64,000 bases of DNA from Gnetum montanum (GCA_015680685.1 MNCI01014694.1:1214112-1278111), one strand, 5' to 3'; positions 36,961-49,031 are shown, counted from the first letter of the stretch. Notes: a model not told the origin generated them from the sequence alone. Made by a program: numbers and translations.

Positions 36961-38880
36961 AAAGACTCATCCTTGAGCTCCTTATAAAATATTGGGAAGG
37001 TATGGGATTATTGACTGAATGAAAACTGACAACGATAGGGAGTAACAAACTCAAAGTGTCTAGTGAATGGATCGATAAACATACCCTTTGTGGTGAACAT
37101 TGTACATGGATAACATCCAGACCTTCACTTGATAGCTTGAAGAGAAAGAGGGAGAAAAGAAACTGAGGCGTGTTGTTGCCAATGCTGAGATTTTTCCCTC
37201 TGTTGTTTATCCATAACCACATGACCAGACTTGTTCCCAGCGTAAATGTTTCCAACTCTAGTCCATCTCAAGTGCTTCCTCCTATTCTAGTCCATAGTTC
37301 GTATAATCGCCATCTACACATACAACATAGTCACAAATGAGCAAGGATAAGTAAGCCACACTGCAATTGATACCTTGCCTCGATATAAAGATCATTGGTT
37401 GGGTTATGGTTATGGCAGAAACTAGGTTAGAGGTTTATTACTGATAACTACCCAAGGTGTAGGGGTTAGGCAAGTAGTAGAATGGAGAAATTGAAAAAAT
37501 TTTGCCAAGGCCCCCACAACTAAGAGAGAACCTCCGGTAGCAATAAGATGGAAAAATATAAGGAACAAGAAAGATGGGAAAAATAACAATGAAAACACCA
37601 ATAAAATGGATGTTAAAGATGGGGATGAAATGAGAAATGGTTGGTTGCAGGAAACGTTTAAGGAAAGAACTTAACAATTGCACCAAAAAGGAATGCTAGT
37701 GGAATGCCAGTGGATCCTCCCCAAAGCAAGCTCATGCTCTTTATGCCTTGACAAACCCACAAACCAAAGAGTCCATAGGCTCTAGGAATGTCATTTGGAA
37801 GCAAGAGTTAAAAACTTACCCACAAGAATTTGCCAATGAAAAGTAATGCATCAACCAAGATATGGACTAATCATAAAATCGGCAATGAGGTGGAAAATGG
37901 GAAGAAAGATGGAGAGTAGAACATGGAATGGAATCCCAAGAGCAAGGTTGTGTAAAGTCCCTTGTGTATGTCATGGTTAATGTGACTGAGTAGAACTCAT
38001 TTCAAATCTAGACTTAAACCAACCACATTCAATGACCTCACATCAATACACTTGGCCAATCCATCCCCTTGAAGCAACAAGAATGCTTCCCCAAAGAGTA
38101 ACCACCATTCCAAGGGGAGCAAGATGGAGAAGTAGGAAGCAAGAAAGGGCCTTAGTTAGAGGGAACCTTCAGGCATGGGTAACATGTCTTTCTAGTGCCA
38201 TAACCAGTGCTTGTAGCCCATATTACTTTATTATGTCTAAGGGGTGTGCTTTGAATTCCCAATTTTTTTTCTTTTTCTTTTTTTTTGCGTGAGAACCACA
38301 CCATGCAAAGACTTATTTTTATTCACTAGCTTCTTGATATTTGATCAATGGCAGAATGGCAGAAAACCTAAGAAAAAGGATCCAAGCACCCAAGAGAATG
38401 GCTAGCACACATGCATCGAATTCTCTTAAAGTCACACCCTTTTCATCCATTGAGTCCTGCCTCAATTTGAAGAATACCAAGCCACTAGTTCATTAATAAG
38501 TTCAATTAGAAAAATGGATAGTATAGTTCCAAAACCAAGGGAGACCATAGAGTGGAACGGGTGAATGGACAACATTGAATCATTGCCTATTTTTTCAAAA
38601 GCACCATATCTTAATATAAGCATTGATAATCAAAGGTAAAAACCAAACATTAACAATCAACATTATTATGATACAATCCATCATCATGAGCACTTATTAT
38701 AAGATGAATAAAAGTAAATCAACAAAACAAAGAAATAGTAAAAATGGTAATGATGGTGTAAGACAAAAATAAGTAAATTTGAAAAAAATGTGCAAACCAA
38801 AAATGTGTAGAATAAAAAATATAAAGAGTTGAGGGCTTATAATGGTTAGCATTGGTGGCCATCTCCCCCATGACTGAGTT
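36961..38880 (-). other. Noncoding 3' spacer of A
   Basis: Colinear with C 15276-16818. The conserved island lies at about 37705-37790 (complement of GCTTTGGGGAGGATCCACTG). Frames at 37686-37438 and 38909-38697 on the minus strand are hydrophobic but lack matches between A and B, so I do not call an envelope gene. Confidence 0.6.
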
Positions 38881-38889
38881 GGAAGGAGG

Positions 38890-40120
38890 AGATCCAAAAT
38901 AGCGAGCAAGGTTATCCACCAATAGATGTAGTATGAGTACTAGCTAATCTAAGCTCATGGAAAGGTTTGGTTTATTAGACGTTGACCAACAGTTTCTTAT
39001 TTGGGCTTTCAGGTTTGTATATCATCATGGCCCCTGAAGGAAAAGTTGCATGAATGACATAAGGTCATTTCCACAGCATCTGAAATTTGGTACGTTGTGG
39101 CACATGTGTGGGATTCTAATAGAGAACCTTATCTCTTAGTTGATATTTAACTTTCCTAATCCTTAAGTCATATGTTGCTTATTAAAGGCCTTGTGTAATT
39201 CGTTAGATGATAAGGCAGCCAATCGGTTCTCATCTAGCAGGTTAAGGTTCATTAACCGTTGTTTTTGTGCTAGATTGAGATCAAGGTTGAGGTCACATGC
39301 TGTGGATAGTGTACGAAGCTCAATTTGAATGGGAAGCGTTGGTAATTTACCGTACACTAACTCATAGGGAGAGTAACCTATAGAGAGTTTCCACGTGGAG
39401 CGGTATGCCCAAAGAGCATCATTCCGTTTAGTGCTCTTGTCTCACCTAAACTTGCTAATGGTTCTTGTCAATATCTTCATAATCTCCTTGTTGGTGACTT
39501 CAACTTTACCATTTGCTTCAGGGTGATATGGTGTAGTCAGTTTGTGCTCAACCCCTAAGCGTTGCATTAATTTTTAAAAAGTCACACCTATGAAGTGTGT
39601 ACCATTGTCTGAAATAAGTGCAGGAGGCACACCAAACCTATTTATGATTTATTTTTTAATAAATTATGCAGCTGTGGATGATGTACAATCCTTAAAAGTA
39701 GCTACTTCTACCCATTTTGTAAGGTAATCAATGGTAAAAATAATATAAGCTTTTCCATTGGACATTGGTGTAATCAGCCCCATAAAATAAATTTTCCAAA
39801 TGTCGAAGGGTTCTAAAGGTTGGATCCATTGTTGCAAACCCTCCATTCTAGCAGTCATCCCCCCATCACGTTGACAATGCTCACAAGATTGGACGAAACG
39901 ATGGGCATCCCGAAACAATGTAGGCCAATAATATCCTGCAAGCAAGATCTTAATGGCTATTCGTCTCCCAGTGTAATAACCCCCACAAAGACCCTCATGA
40001 GCATCTTGGAGAACTCGCAATTGATCTACATCAAGAACACACCATCAAACCAAGCTGTCAGAACATACTTTGTAAAGTTGCCCATTGATGTTCATAAAAT
40101 ACTTGACTCGATGAAGAAAC
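38890..40120 (-). pseudogene. Integrase of element A
   Basis: Inserts element cDNA into the nuclear genome. The zinc-finger region (about 39995-39870) reads DAHEGLCGGYYTGRR...GYYWPTLFRDAHRFVQSC with CEHC; the second His expected in the GGH position is Tyr. The first catalytic Asp (family: W-x-I-D-F-M-G) reads WKIYFMG near 39790. TIDYLTKWVEVA, then a broken central core, and a C-terminal region LPTLPIQIELRTLS...LDENRLAALSS (39357-39163) follow. It ends near the CCATCTCCCCCATGACTGAG boundary at 38860. Loss of the Asp alone would inactivate it; stops and a frameshift also occur. Confidence 0.85.
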
Positions 40121-40138
40121 TGTTGTTTCTTTTTGGCG

Positions 40139-41838
40139 TCAAACCCTTGTGGTTAATTGATTATTTACTACACCTGCAAAGAGGAGTTCGTCTGGTAAAT
40201 AATCAGAAATTGAATACTCATCCTCTTTGTTATCCCATCGCAACTGAGATAAATGATTAACAACTACGTTCTTGATGCCTTTATGATTTATCATCGTAAG
40301 ATTGAACTCTTGTAAGATTACAAGCCACCGTATGATGCTAGGGCTTACCATTGGCTTATTCGTTAGGAACCTTATTACACTATGAACTGTATGTATGAAT
40401 ACCTTATAACCCAAGACATAGTGCCTGAATTTGTCTAGTGCAAACACTACAACCATTAATTCTTTCTCTGTTGTAGTATAGTTAAGTTTTGCACCAGTGA
40501 TACTTATACTTGCATAGTGGATGTAATAAAGACGTTTTTGATCATCTAACTATGTAAGTACGGCTCCTAAAGCATAGTTGGATGCATCAGTCATTATGTG
40601 GAATGGTTTGGACCAGTCAAGAGCTTGTAGAATGGGTGTTTCTATGAGCTTCTGTTTTAAAGTTTGGAAAGCTAGTTCACATTCCCTAGTCCATTCAAAA
40701 GGTACGTCCTTTTTTGTTAATTCAACCAATGGTTTTGCAACCTTTGAAAAGTTCTCAATAAACCTTCTGTAGTAGCCAGTGTGTCCAAGGAATGATCAAA
40801 TATCTTTTACAGTTTTTGGTTGATGGGCAATTCCTTGGGTAACTTTGATCTTTTCAGGGTCTACCTCTATCCCTATTCGTGAAATTTTATACCCTAGTAC
40901 GATGCCTTCTTGGACCATCAAATGGCTTGTTTGCTAGTTGAGCCTTAAATTGGTTTCTACACATCATTTTAATACTTTCTCCAACTAGTCCAAGGCTTGA
41001 TCAAAGTTTTCACTATATGTGGAGAAGTCATCCATGAAGACTTCCACACCATTTCCTATCTGCTACTAGAATATGCTTAGAACTAATCATTGAAATGTTG
41101 TAGGGGCATTGCACAAGCCAAACGACATCTATTTATATGCAAATGTTCCCCAAGGACTAGTGAACATAGTCTTGGCTTGGTCTTTTGGGGCTATTTGTAT
41201 TTAGTTATACCCATTGTACCCATCTAGAAAACTATAGTAGTGATGCCCTGCAATGGTGTCTAAGACTTGGTCTACAAATTGCAACGTAAAGTGGTCTTTA
41301 AATGTTCCCATATTTAGTAGCCTAAAATCTATGCACACCCTCCATTTACCTTCCTTTTTAGGCACAATAACTAAGGGACTAACCCATTCACTATCAGCAG
41401 TGGGGTATATGAACCCAGCTTTTAGAGCTGTTTGATTTCTTCCTTAACCACTTGCTTAAGCTTTGGGTTCAATCACCTCTATGGTTATCTTCGAGGCTTC
41501 ATGGAGGGGTCAATATAAATTCTATGTTGGTATATCCTAGGATCTATTCTAGTTAATTCGGGATATGACCAAGCGAAGGCTTTCAACCATTTATTTATTA
41601 CCTTTAGCAGTCTCTCTTTTTGTTGTGGAGGCAGCTTAGCGTTAATAATTACTGATTTTCCATTTTTAAGAAATGTGTATTCCATATCGGTGGGCAATAG
41701 TTTTAGCTCAAGGGGCTCTTTCTTAAACTTATCAGGGATTTCCAATTTCCCCCAATTGATATTTTCAAGGTCAAGACTTGGAAGTTGGCAATGGACTTGC
41801 TCTAATGTGTCTATGCTATCGATGTAAGTGCAAGTCAA
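40139..41838 (-). pseudogene. Reverse transcriptase and RNase H of element A
   Basis: Copies element RNA into DNA inside cytoplasmic particles. Pre-RT segment PTDMEYTFLKNGKS and HRIYIDPSMKPRR (41838-41485) is open. RT blocks follow in shifted frames: LNPKLKQVVKEE, GYNGYNKYK region near 41210, FGLCNAPTTF near 41110, and the catalytic VFMDDFS at about 41020-41040 (FMDD variant of YXDD, intact). RNase H (40456-40139) shows FALDKFRHYVLGYKVFIHT, RWLVILQEFNLTMINHKG and NVVVNHLSQL; the Asp expected after the VHT block reads Val. Several stops in the first half. Confidence 0.85.
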
Positions 41839-41839
41839 A

Positions 41840-42420
41840 CCCTCAGTTGCTTCCTTGCATATAGTTGAACTATTCTCTTGATCAGCTATCCACCATTAGG
41901 TGCCTTCTTGTCTTGTCGCTGCTGCATATAGGCATCTTTGTATATCAGTCACTTGTGCACATTGATTGCATGCAGGAAATGTTAAATGTTGCACGAACCA
42001 TGACTTATGCACACAATTACACCCTGAGTCACTGTATGCAATGCATGAAACTTTCTTCTTCTCGATCTTTCCAAATATATTTTCCTTTGATATTTCTGGG
42101 GAAAGATTACAGATTCCTAGGTGCACATCAACTGTGCTTAGCCATGCTCTTCCCATTATGATTGGAAAGTCCCCCTTACCATTGTTGACTTGAATTACTA
42201 GGAAGTCAGCTAGATACTACCACCCACAAACAGTAGTAATAATGTTCTCCACTAGTACCAATGAGACAATGATGGACTGGTTGGCCAACTCTAAATGAAT
42301 GTTACTCTTCTTTAGCAGAGGTAGGTTCTAGGCTTTGTACTTTTCTTGAGAAATGAAGTTGACACCAGAACCTGAATCCAAAAGAGCTTTGCACGGCTCA
42401 TTTCCAGTGATTTGTAGATA
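41840..42420 (-). pseudogene. Protease and Cys-rich linker of element A
   Basis: Active site NEPCKALLDSGSGVNFIS (about 42400-42350) keeps Asp-Ser-Gly of retropepsins, which cut the Gag-Pol polyprotein. Further on, MGRAWLSTVDVHLGICNLSPE corresponds to the end of the protease fold. The linker (42060-41890) has VSCIAYSDSGCNC, then PACNQCAQV and DIQRCLYAAAT, a cysteine pattern also present in B. Frame changes separate the blocks. Confidence 0.8.
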
Positions 42421-42429
42421 TATTAGAGG

Positions 42430-45027
42430 ACTCCCAAGATTAGAGAATTTCCTAATAAGATGGCCAAATTTTATCCAATCGGTGATGGCATGAGTTAACA
42501 TGACCATATGCGTTGAGCATGGTTTTTGGGTTGAAGGGAGCTCTGAAGCTTCAAGTGATAGTGAGGCGGTTGAAGAATCAGCTACTTGTGGTTGCAAGGG
42601 CTTAGTTGGACTGTTGGTTCTAAAGAAAGGTCTTTTCTTCATGCAGTTGTTAGAACCAATAGTAGGTTGAGGGTTAATAGCCCTTGTGGCGTCACATTGC
42701 AACGGTTGGGTAGGGATTTTATCCTACATAGCTGGAGCAGGTGGTAATGGAGTTAAGGGTGGAAGAGGTGCAACCAGATGAGAAGGATGGTATGTTTGTG
42801 GAACATCACACCTAGGAGAAGGAATCCTATAGTACTCACAAGCTTGGTAGTAAGGTTGAGGAGTGACATGACCATTAGAGTCACGTGGAGAGACTAGCTG
42901 CTACATGTAATATCCATATGGGTCAGGTTTCCAGTAAGGATACTATTGCCTTGGTGGTGGCATTCCCCATGATTATGGGTACTACCATTGTTGATACAGC
43001 TTGATGGGTTGTGATGGAGTTCCACTTGGATAATACGTTAAGGGTTGGTGGAACTTTCTTGAGTTACCTTGAGGATAAGTTAACCTTCAAGGTGTTTGCC
43101 TTTTGTTTAATCATGGGTTGAGTGCATACACCCCAGACTCCTGTAGATGTGAGATTATAGGGAAACATCCCTTAGGATGATCATATTGGCATATCTCGCA
43201 TCCACTATCATTTTCTGTATCCAAATCCACAACCTCTTCGATGATGACAACTTTGCCCTTATCCTTGTTACATGCATATTCTACTTCTCTCTTTTTTCTC
43301 TTTTTGTGATTACTACCTTGTTCTCTAGACTCCTCTACTATTTTAAGAATGGTTTGAAATCTATTATCTAGGGAGTCCCACATTTGGTCTACCTTTGCTG
43401 ATACTTCCGATGCTAATTTTTGGATAGGCAAGGTTTTCCTATTCACCATCTCTTCGAGTGATGACTCTTCTTCATCCTCATAGAATCTTGCTTCCCTCTT
43501 TCGAAGGGAAGGATCTCTGTTATATTCCTTTGCACTCTTTCTTTTCCTTAGCTCACCTTCTTCTTTAGCAACTTGCTCCAATAATCTTTAAACTTGATGG
43601 GTCCTAAGCTCAGATAGCCTCCCTTGGGCATACGTCCCAAGGGTTCTTCATGTTTCATGCCTAAGCCCATCTATGAGATGGCGTAGTTGATCCCTCTGCG
43701 AATAACCATGGTTGGGATAACGATGTAATAGTGCATAATAGCGGCTCATGGCAGCATCCAAGGGCTCATGTCCTCCTTGTTTCTAGCCTTCGATTTGCTT
43801 TCGCAGGTTGGACACTCAGGAGTATGTTTGGTACTTATTGTTGAACAATTCTAACATGGTACTCCACCTACGAATGGATTCTAGTTTTAATAACCGATAC
43901 CAACTCTCTGCTTCTTTGACTAGTGTCTATGGGAACAACTTAAGTTTTTGCCATTCACTTTCTATGTTTTGTAAGGCACATGCATCATGAAATGCTTGTA
44001 GATGATTTTGAGGATTAGCATTGTATCCCCTTTGAAATCGTGGGATATTATTCATGTATAATCTCTTGATCCTACTATCTTTTTGGTGCCTTGTTGAAAT
44101 CCTAACGGCCTTAATTATGTCTAACATACTTCAGGTAGTGAGTAGGGGTTCATCATGATCATCTCGTCTATGGCATCTATGATGCCCATGTTGTTCCCTA
44201 CTCTCCCTTCTTTCACGGTGTGTTTCTCTAGAGTGCCCTCATCCCCTTTCTCGACTATTTTATCTATGAATCTCGTTTTGCTTATCCTTATCCCCATGGT
44301 CTTTTTCTTTGTGACTATGTCCAGATCCTGAAGGAGAGGGTGAAGGAGATGATGAAGGTGAAGAAGGAGGAGGACCATCACCATGTCAGTGACTACTTCC
44401 TTCTCTTTGATGGTCGTAGCCTCAATCGCGATTACAATAAGAATGTCCATCTTTGTCATGTGTTTGTGTTCCTTTTTCAGACCTGTTGGTACCAGAATCT
44501 GGGTTATGGATAGTTGAGTAAAGATTCTGATACACAACCCCTTGACCGAAGTTAATTGGAGGAACATCATTGTGTGGGAAATTTCCTGAGGTAGGTTCAC
44601 CACCCTCATTTTCTCTTAGGACATGTGGGAGATTCTATGACAACTTTCCCTTCATGGATTCATGACGTCTCTCTTGTTGTAAGTTCCTTTGATGTTGTGC
44701 CTCCATGGGTCGATACTCTCTCAAGTCATGATCATGCACAATGTACTCTGCCTATAAGTGTTGCATGCTAATTCGTGTGAGATCACGAAGAAGCATGCCT
44801 AGGACAAAGTACTCAGGAGGTAACACTATGTTACCTTCTAAATCTCGCCAATGCAGTTGTTCATTTTAGTGGAGGATAAAGGTGAAGCTCGGTACATATT
44901 CATCGGGATGAACATATACCATATGAAACTATTAAGGGAGTAGTGGATTATCATGTGTACTACACCTCCAATTGTTCCCTGTATCAGACCTAGGTGATGA
45001 AACACTTTTGTACGAAAAAGAAGACAT
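42430..45027 (-). pseudogene. gag of element A
   Basis: Starts at the ATG complement at 45027 (MSSFSYKSVSSPR). A His/Arg-rich region at 44500-44300, the capsid-like block at 44127-43820 (AVRISTRHQKDS, RIKRLYMNNIPRF, HLQAFHDACALQNIES), charged helices at 43581-43330, and the zinc-knuckle SGCEICQYDHPKGC (about 43205-43160; CX2CX3HX3C) follow. The proline-rich C-terminus has NCMKKRPFFRTN at about 42650. Gag packages the RNA. Broken into at least four frames. Confidence 0.8.
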
Positions 45028-45146
45028 AATTTTCTATTCAGTGTGCAATGTATTATTGTATATTATTTTTCTTTAACCAACCCTAAGGGTTCGTTCCAAT
45101 GATGTGAAAGATTTCCTATGTTATGATTAGCACACAAACAACAAAG

Positions 45147-45164
45147 TCCCCAACAATGACACCA
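45147..45164 (-). other. Primer binding site of A (tRNA-Asp type)
   Basis: Complement of TCCCCAACAATGACACCA; 13 of 18 match, all differences transitions. Confidence 0.75.
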
Positions 45165-45165
45165 A

Positions 45166-45951
45166 TGATGAGCGGTGAGGTATCCTTACACTCAACCATA
45201 TGAATATGAGCATCCACGCATGATCTAGTCAAATTCCAAGGACTAAGTGCTTATGTGCCTTTGTGGAACAAGAATGGGTTGATCAATCATTGTCTTCACA
45301 AGCCTACTTGTATGTCATGATTGTATGGTTAAGTAAACTTGAGGCATATGATTTTTTATGCTTTTTTGTGTTTTAATGTTCTACTGCTAATAAGGGAGGA
45401 GAGAGATGTAGCTAAGTAACTAATTTAATTTGACTACTCATTAACTGGGCTCTAACTGATCCTAACACCATTATCCATTCTCACTTGTTGTACACATCCT
45501 GAACCAGTGCAACACTACTGGGATTACCAAACGCTGATCATTACTAGGTTACCAAGTGTTACATGCATGCTCAAAGTGATCGTACTGTGTGTGCTTACTT
45601 AGGAGAGTTGTAGGGTGAGAGAGAATCACTAATTAACTAAGAAAAGCATTAAATAACAGTAATTAACATTAATTAATCTATTTTGAATGCTGCAAGGTTT
45701 ATCACAAAGTTCGTCTTTATTTCCGTACACAAGGTGTGCTCAGGTACACAATGCTCGAATAAAGATCCGTTGACTTTATGACTCCTACTGTGAGCACGCA
45801 AAAATAATTCTAACTCTAAGAGGGAGAAAAGGCAAGAGTTTGGGTAAGGGACTAAGATTAACTATGCAAACCAAGTGCACCCACTTCTTATTTATAGGCA
45901 ATGAGGCAGGATGTGATATCGTGTGGGAGGCCACGATATCACAACTCATCA
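45166..45951 (-). repeat. Element A 5' LTR
   Basis: 786 bp; sense TATA complement at 45889-45896. Ends CTCATCA followed by the CAAAG duplication. Confidence 0.9.
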
Positions 45952-46039
45952 CAAAGAGACGATAATGCAGTAGAGGAAAAATTTGAAAAGCTAAAAAACT
46001 GAAACAGAATGCTCAAGGGGGATGATGAGAGAGGGTAGG

Positions 46040-46166
46040 GTGGGTTCAAATATAGATACACCCCAAGATTTATAGAAGTTTATAACCTAGTGCTACCTAG
46101 TAGAATCAAACCTATGACTTGGGTTTACTAGGCCAAGACTTGCACCATTAGGCTAACATCTCATTG
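46040..46166 (-). repeat. SINE-like repeat, family 1, copy b
   Basis: Sense strand starts ACAATGAGATGTTAGCCTAA: A box TTAGCCTAATGG, B box GGTTTGATTCT ~35 bp later, then TATAAACTTCTATAAATCTT as in copy d. The best preserved promoter boxes of the family. Confidence 0.65.
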
Positions 46167-46220
46167 TTACTAGTTATATATAATGGCTTTATACACTACT
46201 ATTAGTACCTAATAAATATA

Positions 46221-46390
46221 AATACATTTTATTTTGAGCGAAGGCCAAGTCTATCTAGGACATGCCCCTAAGCTAACAACATAGCAAATGTGTAACAAGT
46301 GCAAAAGGGGGTGTCGTTAGTGGGCTTTGGACCTAGCACCTATGAGTACAAAGCTATGCAAGCTAATCAACTAGCCAATGGTCCATGCTC
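46221..46390 (-). repeat. SINE, family 3, with 10-bp target duplication
   Basis: A 170-bp insertion flanked by perfect AATAAATATA repeats (46211-46220 and 46391-46400). On the sense strand A box TGGCTAGTTGATTAGC and B box GGTCCAAAGCC are ~35 bp apart, and the 3' end is A-rich (CTCAAAATAAAATG). Needs LINE machinery in trans. Confidence 0.7.
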
Positions 46391-46400
46391 AATAAATATA

Positions 46401-46635
46401 GGGACCACTGCCAAATGACTATCTAGCTATAGGATTCTTTAAGATTTCTAAATTTATTTTGCCATTTAAAACCCTAAAAACATGTATATATGCATCGATT
46501 TTCATCCTTGGTATAGGGTATTATAGGGGATTGTGAATATAGGAGTGGTGCTATTAGTTTTGTAGTAATCATAATTAGTTGTTTTGCTTATTTTTTAATT
46601 TCTTTATAATTTTTTACTTTTGTTAATTTTTTTGT
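46401..46635. other. AT-rich spacer
   Basis: Between two SINE-like repeats; nothing recognised. Confidence 0.4.
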
Positions 46636-46745
46636 TGGGGGCAATAAGACTCTTGATTTAGAAGCTCCAAGTTATGGGTTTGATTCTAGTGAGCAATGTT
46701 AAGCTATAAAATTCTAATTTGACTATATATGTTTGGGTTGGAATA
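46636..46745 (+). repeat. SINE-like repeat, family 1, copy c (head missing)
   Basis: Retains CCAAGTTATGGGTTTGATTC (B box) and AAATTCTAATTTGACTATAT as in copy a; A-box region is eroded. Confidence 0.5.
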
Positions 46746-47398
46746 GGGAGGTAAATATTATTAAAAATAAGTTCTAAGTTCTAGAATCTCCCCTTATTAA
46801 GGGTGGTAGGGGGCTTAGGGTCCATAAGATCTTTAGGTTGATCTAAACTATTTATGAACCATTGATTAAAGGTACATGCCTTTTAAAGAATGTGTTATTG
46901 GTTTGAGTAGTAGTGTTTTAAAGCATGATTTTATTTTATTTTTGAGATAAAAGTAGGAAAAAGGGACTTTGGGGTCTATATGATATTTAAGTTAATCTAA
47001 ACTCTTTACAAATTTTTGGTTAGAGGTATTTGGTACCATGACATGCCTTTCAAAGAAGGTATTACTATTTTGAGCTATGTTTCACAAAAAAAGATTATCT
47101 TTTTGACACAGAAGTGGGAAAAAGACAAGGCTATTTATAAATCATTGGTTAGGGTGAAGAGATATTTTTGAAGACAAAAATGGAAAAACAAGAGAGATGA
47201 AAAGGTCACCATTGATTAGGATTTCTATTATTATGGTTTGCATTTGAACCAAGGTGTTATTATTTGAAGCTATGTTTTAAAAAAAAGAGGTTATTTTTGG
47301 AGATAAAAGTACAAAAGAGAGAGAGAGGGAAAGCACCTAGCTTTTGGTTCTTGGTTAATAAATATATTATTGTGACATGTTTCAAAGAAGGTTTTGTA
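46746..47398. other. Repeat-derived spacer with internal short repeats
   Basis: Three loose copies of a segment with TTTATGAACCATTGATTA..., GACATGCCTTTCAAAGAAGG and GTATTACTATTTTGAGCTATG, near 46850, 47030 and 47250. No gene. Confidence 0.4.
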
Positions 47399-47530
47399 AA
47401 CAATAAGGTGTTAGCCTACTAATGCATGTGTTGGCTTGGTAGGTTCCATTCTACTAAGTTATAAACTTCTATAAAGCTTGAGGTGTACCTATGTTTCAAT
47501 TATTTAGGGATCCAACACCCAAAAAAAAAA
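47399..47530 (+). repeat. SINE-like repeat, family 1, copy d
   Basis: ACAATAAGGTGTTAGCCTAC (A box), GGTTCCATTCTAC (B box), ATAAACTTCTATAAAGCTTG, and tail GGATCCAACACCC with an A10 run. Confidence 0.6.
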
Positions 47531-47560
47531 GGATTTTATTATTTTCAATAGTATTTCATA

Positions 47561-47668
47561 TGAATTTTATTTTATAAGGGCTTAAGCCTTTAGCTGTCTA
47601 GCAAGTGTAAATGTGAATTTTATTTTATAAGGGCTTAAGCCTTTAGCTCTCTAGCAGAGTGTAAATGT
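47561..47668 (+). repeat. 53-bp tandem duplication
   Basis: Unit TGAATTTTATTTTATAAGGG...CTTAAGCCTTTAGCT...TCTAGCA repeated at 47561-47613 and 47614-47668, almost unchanged. Confidence 0.8.
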
Positions 47669-49031
47669 GAGAGGCTCTATTGCCCCTTTCTCATTCATTC
47701 CATCATGTGTTAAAATTTATGCCCTGCAAACTTCAAGAAAACAAAGGAATTTTCCATATAAATTTATATCAAACTAACCGACCTCAACTCACAGTAATAT
47801 AGAGCTATGGTAATTCTAACCGATGCTCAAACGTTGATTTGCACAGAAAAGGCTCGCAATCCATATCCCCATCTATATCCATGTCATAGTGTTAGACTTT
47901 TCAGCAATTCGTATCCATATCCTCATCTCTCTAGCCTTTCAGCTTGACAATTTGCATTTCATTAAAGTTGTTTGATTTTTGCGCTGCAATTCATTAGAGT
48001 AGTTTGATTTTTGCAGCTGAAAAATTAGTCTAGTATATATTAACAGTTATATATATTTAATATACTATAACATCCTGGTTTAACATGCCTTGTTTTAAAT
48101 AACATGAAACTTTAATTTTTACCTGCACTATAAAAAGAAATGAACGTCAAATTTACACACTCCTCTGGAGAATAAAGTAGTTTTGAAACATGTCACACGT
48201 GACTAGGACAACCTTTAAGACAATATTTAGTCACAACTTTGAATGACCACACTTTTATCCATGGGTGGATTACTGTGTTTTCATGGAACGCGGCTTCCAG
48301 AAAAAGGGAATCTTCGCATGAGATAGAAATTGAAGAGGATTCTTCATCAAATACCTTCTTCTGTTGCTGATTTGAAATAATGCTGAAAATAGTTCCTAGG
48401 TTTCAAAGTTTAATAGGTAATAGCTTCTGTGCATATTGCGGCCGACAAAGGGTATCTGGCTGTGGGAAAAAAGGGCAAATCCTTATCATCTTTCAAGGAA
48501 GGTGATAACTTTTTCTCAATTACACATTGAATGCTAAAGATACGGCTTTAGTGTGAATTGATGCTTTTTTTATGCGGAGGAAAATTTCTTTTGTGGCACG
48601 AACCATCGTTAAAGTAAGCTAAATTCAGTCAAAGTTTACATAAATACCGCGAAGTACCACCGGGTAGGTATGGTCTCTCCTACTTTTATGATAGATTTTG
48701 TCTGTCCATCAATGGTTGTCTTTGTTGTATGGTTGGAATAAGAATCCATCCAAATGCTAACAGACACGTGGTAACTTCTGGACCTCCAAATTCATGTATG
48801 TTACAAACTAAGATTTTCATCTCGCATCATACAAAGCAAAAACAAACTAGAGGGCAAGAACCAAATGAAAGAATTTGGTACATGTACACATCCTGCAAGG
48901 GCAGGAAAAAGATGGTTCCAATCGTGTGTCGCGTGTTTATGATTGCAGGATTGGAAATAAGTACTCAGGAAATTGCATAAACGAAACATTCAGCTGCTCT
49001 GTGTTCTTCCTTTCAGTGAAAACATTCAGCC
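47669..49031 (+). promoter_or_regulatory. Upstream region of the acid phosphatase gene
   Basis: Less repetitive and less AT-rich than its surroundings. TATA-like strings occur at 48129-48136 (TATAAAAA) and near 48637 (CATAAATACC); neither is at an obvious distance from the ATG at 49032, so the transcription start is unknown. I found no perfect PHR1-type site (GNATATNC). Small frames at 48729-49126 overlap the likely 5' UTR and are not supported as genes. Confidence 0.35.

Larger units (their letters stand above)
36174..45951 (-). mobile_element. Element A: full-length Athila-like LTR retrotransposon
   Basis: LTRs 36174-36943 (770 bp) and 45166-45951 (786 bp), perfect target duplication CAAAG (36169-36173 and 45952-45956), tRNA-Asp type PBS, PPT, and in order on the minus strand gag, protease, Cys-rich linker, RT, RNase H, integrase and a ~1.9-kb 3' spacer. 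Integrase after RNase H places it in Ty3/gypsy; the PBS and the short CX2CX3HX3C knuckle fit the Athila branch. All genes carry stops or frameshifts. Confidence 0.9.

Noticed and set aside
37438-38909. Hydrophobic minus-strand frames in A's 3' spacer as an envelope gene
   Set aside because: Not shared with B or C and interrupted; no start, signal peptide and coiled-coil arrangement in order.
47669-49031. Phosphate-starvation PHR1 site (GNATATNC) upstream of the phosphatase
   Set aside because: ATAT strings were checked by eye and none fits both flanking positions.
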